Assembly (NCBI RefSeq): GCF_902706185.1
Contig: NZ_CACSJM010000001.1
Span: 46,126 to 110,125 of the forward strand
DNA length: 64,000 nucleotides
Direction of reading: 5' to 3'
Source: Roseomonas sp. 18066
GTDB lineage: Bacteria; Pseudomonadota; Alphaproteobacteria; Acetobacterales; Acetobacteraceae
In this document: positions 61,692-64,000 of the stretch, in pieces
Numbering within the stretch: position 1 is the first letter of the stretch
Layout: the number at the start of each line of letters is the position of its first letter
Made by a program: the position numbers and the translations under genes
The notes under the pieces: generated by a model
The model's database searches: none
Told to the model about the DNA's origin: nothing
Seen by the model: the letters and a program-made list of their open reading frames with translations, nothing else

Positions 61692-62447
61692 ATGAGCCCC
61701 CCCGGCGACGACGCAGGCATGCCGCTCGACCCGCTGGTGCTGGTGGTCGATGACGAGGCCGCCTGGGCGGAGGAGCTCTGCAGCACCGTCGGCCGCTATG
61801 GCTTTCGCGGCCGGGCCGGCAATTCCTGGGACGACCTGCAGCGTATCATGGCGGAGGAGGAGCCCGACGCCATCCTGCTGGACCAGCGGCTGGGCCGGGT
61901 CGACACCGTCTCCCGCCTGCCGGAGCTGCGCCAGGCGACGGATGCCACCATCATGGTCATCACCGCCAATGTCAGCGAGGTCGACCGCATCCTCGGGCTG
62001 GAGAACGGCGCCGACGACTTCCTGATCAAGCCGATCTCGGGGCGCGAGGTGGTGGCCCGGCTGCGCGCGCGGCTGCGCCGCCGGCCGGAGGCCGCGACCC
62101 CGGCGCCGCCCCGCCCGGCAGGGGCGCCCGGCACCCCCGCCAGGCCCGGCGGCAGCTGGCGCTTCGACCCGCGCGGCGGCGGGCTGTGGCGGCCCGATGG
62201 CAGCCGCGTGCATCTGAGCCTGGCCGAGTTCCGCGTCCTGGCCGCGCTCTACCAGGCCAGCCCGCAATCGGTCAGCCGCGACGCGCTGTCGCAGATCGCC
62301 TTCGGCCGGCCCTGGCATTTCGGCGACCGGGCGGTGGACAACAGCATCCTCGGCCTGCGCCGCAAGCTGGGCGACCTGCGGCTGGGCGGCACGCTGCGCA
62401 CCATCCGCGCGGTCGGCTACGTCTTCACCGGATTCCCGGAAGACTGA
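61692..62447 (+). CDS. OmpR/PhoB-type response regulator
   Basis: The 251-residue product has a receiver domain with acidic pocket D20/D21, phospho-acceptor D64 in AILLDQRLG and K113 in FLIKPIS, then a winged-helix DNA-binding domain (about 165-245: VHLSLAEFRVLAALYQASPQSVSRDALSQIAFG, NSILGLRRKLGDL and RTIRAVGYVFTG). It is a two-component transcription regulator; no kinase gene is adjacent. The ATG at 61692 has GGGAGG upstream. Confidence 0.93.
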   Translation: MSPPGDDAGMPLDPLVLVVDDEAAWAEELCSTVGRYGFRGRAGNSWDDLQRIMAEEEPDAILLDQRLGRVDTVSRLPELRQATDATIMVITANVSEVDRILGLENGADDFLIKPISGREVVARLRARLRRRPEAATPAPPRPAGAPGTPARPGGSWRFDPRGGGLWRPDGSRVHLSLAEFRVLAALYQASPQSVSRDALSQIAFGRPWHFGDRAVDNSILGLRRKLGDLRLGGTLRTIRAVGYVFTGFPED

Positions 62448-62886
62448 CGGCGGCCGGCCTCGCCGGCGCCGGACCGCCGGTCAGCACCGGGGCGGAACGG
62501 TCCAGGACCGTTGCGACATTCCCGGACAATCCGTGGTGCCGGCGACAAAGCGGGCGATGGTCGCCCGCTGTCGCCACCCGGGTCGACACAGGCGTCATGT
62601 CGACCACGAAACCGTGAATAACTGGCGGCAAAGCCGCCCCGCGCCAGCATAATCAGACATTTAACCATTTCCTTCCCGGTCCGTTGCCGTGGCACACACG
62701 GCTTCGTGAGGACGCAGGGGCAGTGACCAAAAGGGTCGGCCCCCGGCGCCGCGACAGCGGATCAACCTCGTCGCCGGAGCGTCGAAAAATGACGCGCCGG
62801 GCGGCGGATGGCGAAGGGGTAGGGGCAAAATGCTCAGTCTCCACGGCGCGGGGACAAGGACGGCGACAGGGTCTGGCCAAGCGGCC
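62448..62886. other. Intergenic region between response regulator and cpaA
   Basis: No credible gene is seen. It contains a stem-loop at 62541-62575: GGCGACA-AA-GCGGGCGA pairs with TCGCCCGC-TGTCGCC around TGG, with an AA bulge. An AT-richer stretch lies at about 62650-62680. The hairpin may terminate the regulator gene. Confidence 0.4.
62541..62575. terminator. Bulged 15-bp stem-loop
   Basis: Arms GGCGACA/TGTCGCC and GCGGGCGA/TCGCCCGC are perfect, with a two-base AA bulge on one side and a three-base loop. It lies 94 bases after the response-regulator stop. Confidence 0.45.
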
Positions 62887-63348
62887 TCAGCCCGCCGGCA
62901 CGCCTGTCATCTCGACGAGCAGCGCCAGGGCCAGCCACAGCGGCAGCAGGAACAGCGCGAAGGGCAGGGGACGCCCCCGGGGACCCCCTGCGCCGTGGCG
63001 TGCCCGCCTGCGGCGCCACAGCCCGACCGCCAGCGCGGCCAGCAGCGCCAGCGCCAGGGCGGCCGGCAGCGGCGCCGGCGCCTGCAGCGCCGCGACCAGC
63101 GCCAGCTTCACGTCGCCGCCGCCCAGCACCCCGGCACGCCAGGGCAGCAGCAGCCCCAGGCAGGCGATCGCCGCCAGCCCCAGCGCCGCCAGCTCCGGCG
63201 CGCCGCGCAGCAGCAGCGCGACCAGCGCCAGCCCGGCGCCGGCCAGCACCAGCCCGTTGCCGATGCGCCGCTGCCGCAGGTCCTGCGCCATGCAGAGCAG
63301 CGCCCAGCCGGCCTGCAGCCCCAGCAGCGCCATCACCCCCGCCGTCAT
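62887..63348 (-). CDS. cpaA: Prepilin peptidase, CpaA/TadV type
   Basis: The 153-residue membrane protein is a short A24 aspartic peptidase that would mature Flp pilins. Catalytic aspartates are in MAQDLRQRRIGN (near residue 23) and GGGDVKLAL (near 79, the GxGD-type motif); about four hydrophobic segments are visible. It lacks the methylase part, as in Tad systems. It is divergent from cpaB, 32 bases away. Confidence 0.9.
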   Translation of the reverse strand: MTAGVMALLGLQAGWALLCMAQDLRQRRIGNGLVLAGAGLALVALLLRGAPELAALGLAAIACLGLLLPWRAGVLGGGDVKLALVAALQAPAPLPAALALALLAALAVGLWRRRRARHGAGGPRGRPLPFALFLLPLWLALALLVEMTGVPAG

Positions 63349-63380
63349 CGCCTGTCCCCCCTTCGCCCCGGAGCCGCCGC

Positions 63381-64000
63381 GTGATCGCTCTGCTGCAATC
63401 CGGCCGCGCGCTGATCTGGCTTGGCGGCGGCAGCCTGCTGGTGGCCGCCGGCCTGCTCGGCCTGGCCGGCACGCGCCAGCCGGAGGCCGTCGCCGTCGCC
63501 CCGCTGGTGCCCGCCCTGGCCCCGGTCGCGGCGCCGCTCGCTTTGACCCGCTACCTGGTGGCCAGCCAGGACATCGCGCGCGGCACCCCGGTGACCGCGG
63601 CGGCGCTGACCCTGCTTGGCATGGAGCGGCCGCCGGCGGAAGGCGCGCTGACCACGCTGGAGCCGGCGCTGGGCCAGGTGGCGCTGCAGCATATCTTCGC
63701 CGGCCAGGCGATCCTGCCGGCGCAGCTGGGCGGCGCCACCGGCGCCGGCCTCGGCCCGCTGGTGCCGGCAGGCCTGCGCGCCATGACCGTCAAGGTGGCC
63801 GAGGATAGCGGCATCAGCGGCCTGCTGCGCCCCGGCGACCGTGTCGACCTGATCCTGGCGACGCAGCCGCCGGCCGCCCCCGGCGCTCAGGCGGTGGCCT
63901 TGACCAGCCAGCCGCCGGAACTGGCGCAGCGCGTGCTGTCCGACCGGCTGGTGCTGGCCATCGGCGAGGCGCTGGAACCCCCCGCCGAGCCCGCCCCCGG
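63381..64000 (+). CDS. cpaB: Flp pilus assembly protein CpaB, 3' end cut by window
   Basis: The frame begins with GTG at 63381 and stays open for over 200 codons to the window end. A membrane anchor (LIWLGGGSLLVAAGLLGLAG) is followed by an SAF domain (YLVASQDIARGTPVTAAAL to HIFAGQAILPAQL) and a RcpC-like region (RAMTVKVAEDSGISGLLRPGDRVDLIL). It would bind peptidoglycan or scaffold the Tad secretin. More tad genes probably follow outside the window. Confidence 0.9.
   Translation, partial: MIALLQSGRALIWLGGGSLLVAAGLLGLAGTRQPEAVAVAPLVPALAPVAAPLALTRYLVASQDIARGTPVTAAALTLLGMERPPAEGALTTLEPALGQVALQHIFAGQAILPAQLGGATGAGLGPLVPAGLRAMTVKVAEDSGISGLLRPGDRVDLILATQPPAAPGAQAVALTSQPPELAQRVLSDRLVLAIGEALEPPAEPAP

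Overview
The window is very GC-rich DNA with GTG starts and dense, mostly intergene-free packing. The proteins (RepA_C-type plasmid initiator, AqpZ, RutA, NtaA-type flavin monooxygenases, hydantoinase pair, Cpa/Tad pilus genes) suggest an alphaproteobacterium, most likely of the Acetobacteraceae (Roseomonas-like). This is an inference from protein character, not a database match. A replication/partition block at about 3.8-6.8 kb indicates that the window comes from a plasmid or chromid rather than the main chromosome, although it also carries ilvE.

Layout. (1) 1-3.76 kb: a truncated Baeyer-Villiger monooxygenase gene with a divergent LysR regulator, then convergent ilvE. (2) 3.76-6.77 kb: an origin-like region with iteron-like copies of GAGGACTTTGGCGGG, AT-rich palindromes, repA, a DUF3102-like gene and parA, a GTCAAAC dyad operator and a perfect DnaA box. 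(3) 6.9-21.4 kb: accessory metabolism and regulation: an exported haloperoxidase-type hydrolase, an HtrA-like protein that has lost its catalytic triad, two NtaA/SnaA-type FMN monooxygenases, an oligopeptide-type binding protein, a HAD hydrolase, a second alpha/beta hydrolase, a NarL-type regulator, aqpZ, an AraC regulator with a divergent MFS exporter, and a lone rutA. (4) 21.6-32.5 kb: a catabolic island with hyuAB facing a six-gene operon (2Fe-2S protein, FAD/BFD oxidoreductase, DAO-type oxidase, GNAT, peptide-binding protein, M55 D-aminopeptidase). A paired operator lies between the two arms and a LysR gene at the far end. (5) 32.85-55.17 kb: one uninterrupted 17-gene operon encoding a headless contractile injection apparatus. 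(6) 55.2-64 kb: an FG-GAP-like exported protein, a PPC-domain protein, an acyltransferase, a ketopantoate-reductase family enzyme, a chemotaxis receptor, an OmpR-type regulator and the start of a Tad pilus locus (cpaA, divergent cpaB).

The contractile operon is the most interesting part. It has sheath, tube, a tail-assembly-chaperone-like protein, a 1131-residue tape-measure-like protein, gpD-like hub, gpV-like spike, PAAR tip, gp25 and gpJ wedge proteins, and several fibre-like proteins. Unusual parts are a terminator-like protein ending in a lectin-like domain, a 955-residue protein joining a helical N-terminus, a hydrophobic segment and a C-terminal M23 peptidase, and a baseplate protein containing a beta-propeller. 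No capsid, terminase, integrase, holin or AAA+ ATPase gene is visible in the operon or its flanks. It could be a tailocin or an extracellular/cell-wall-anchored injection system of an unfamiliar composition.
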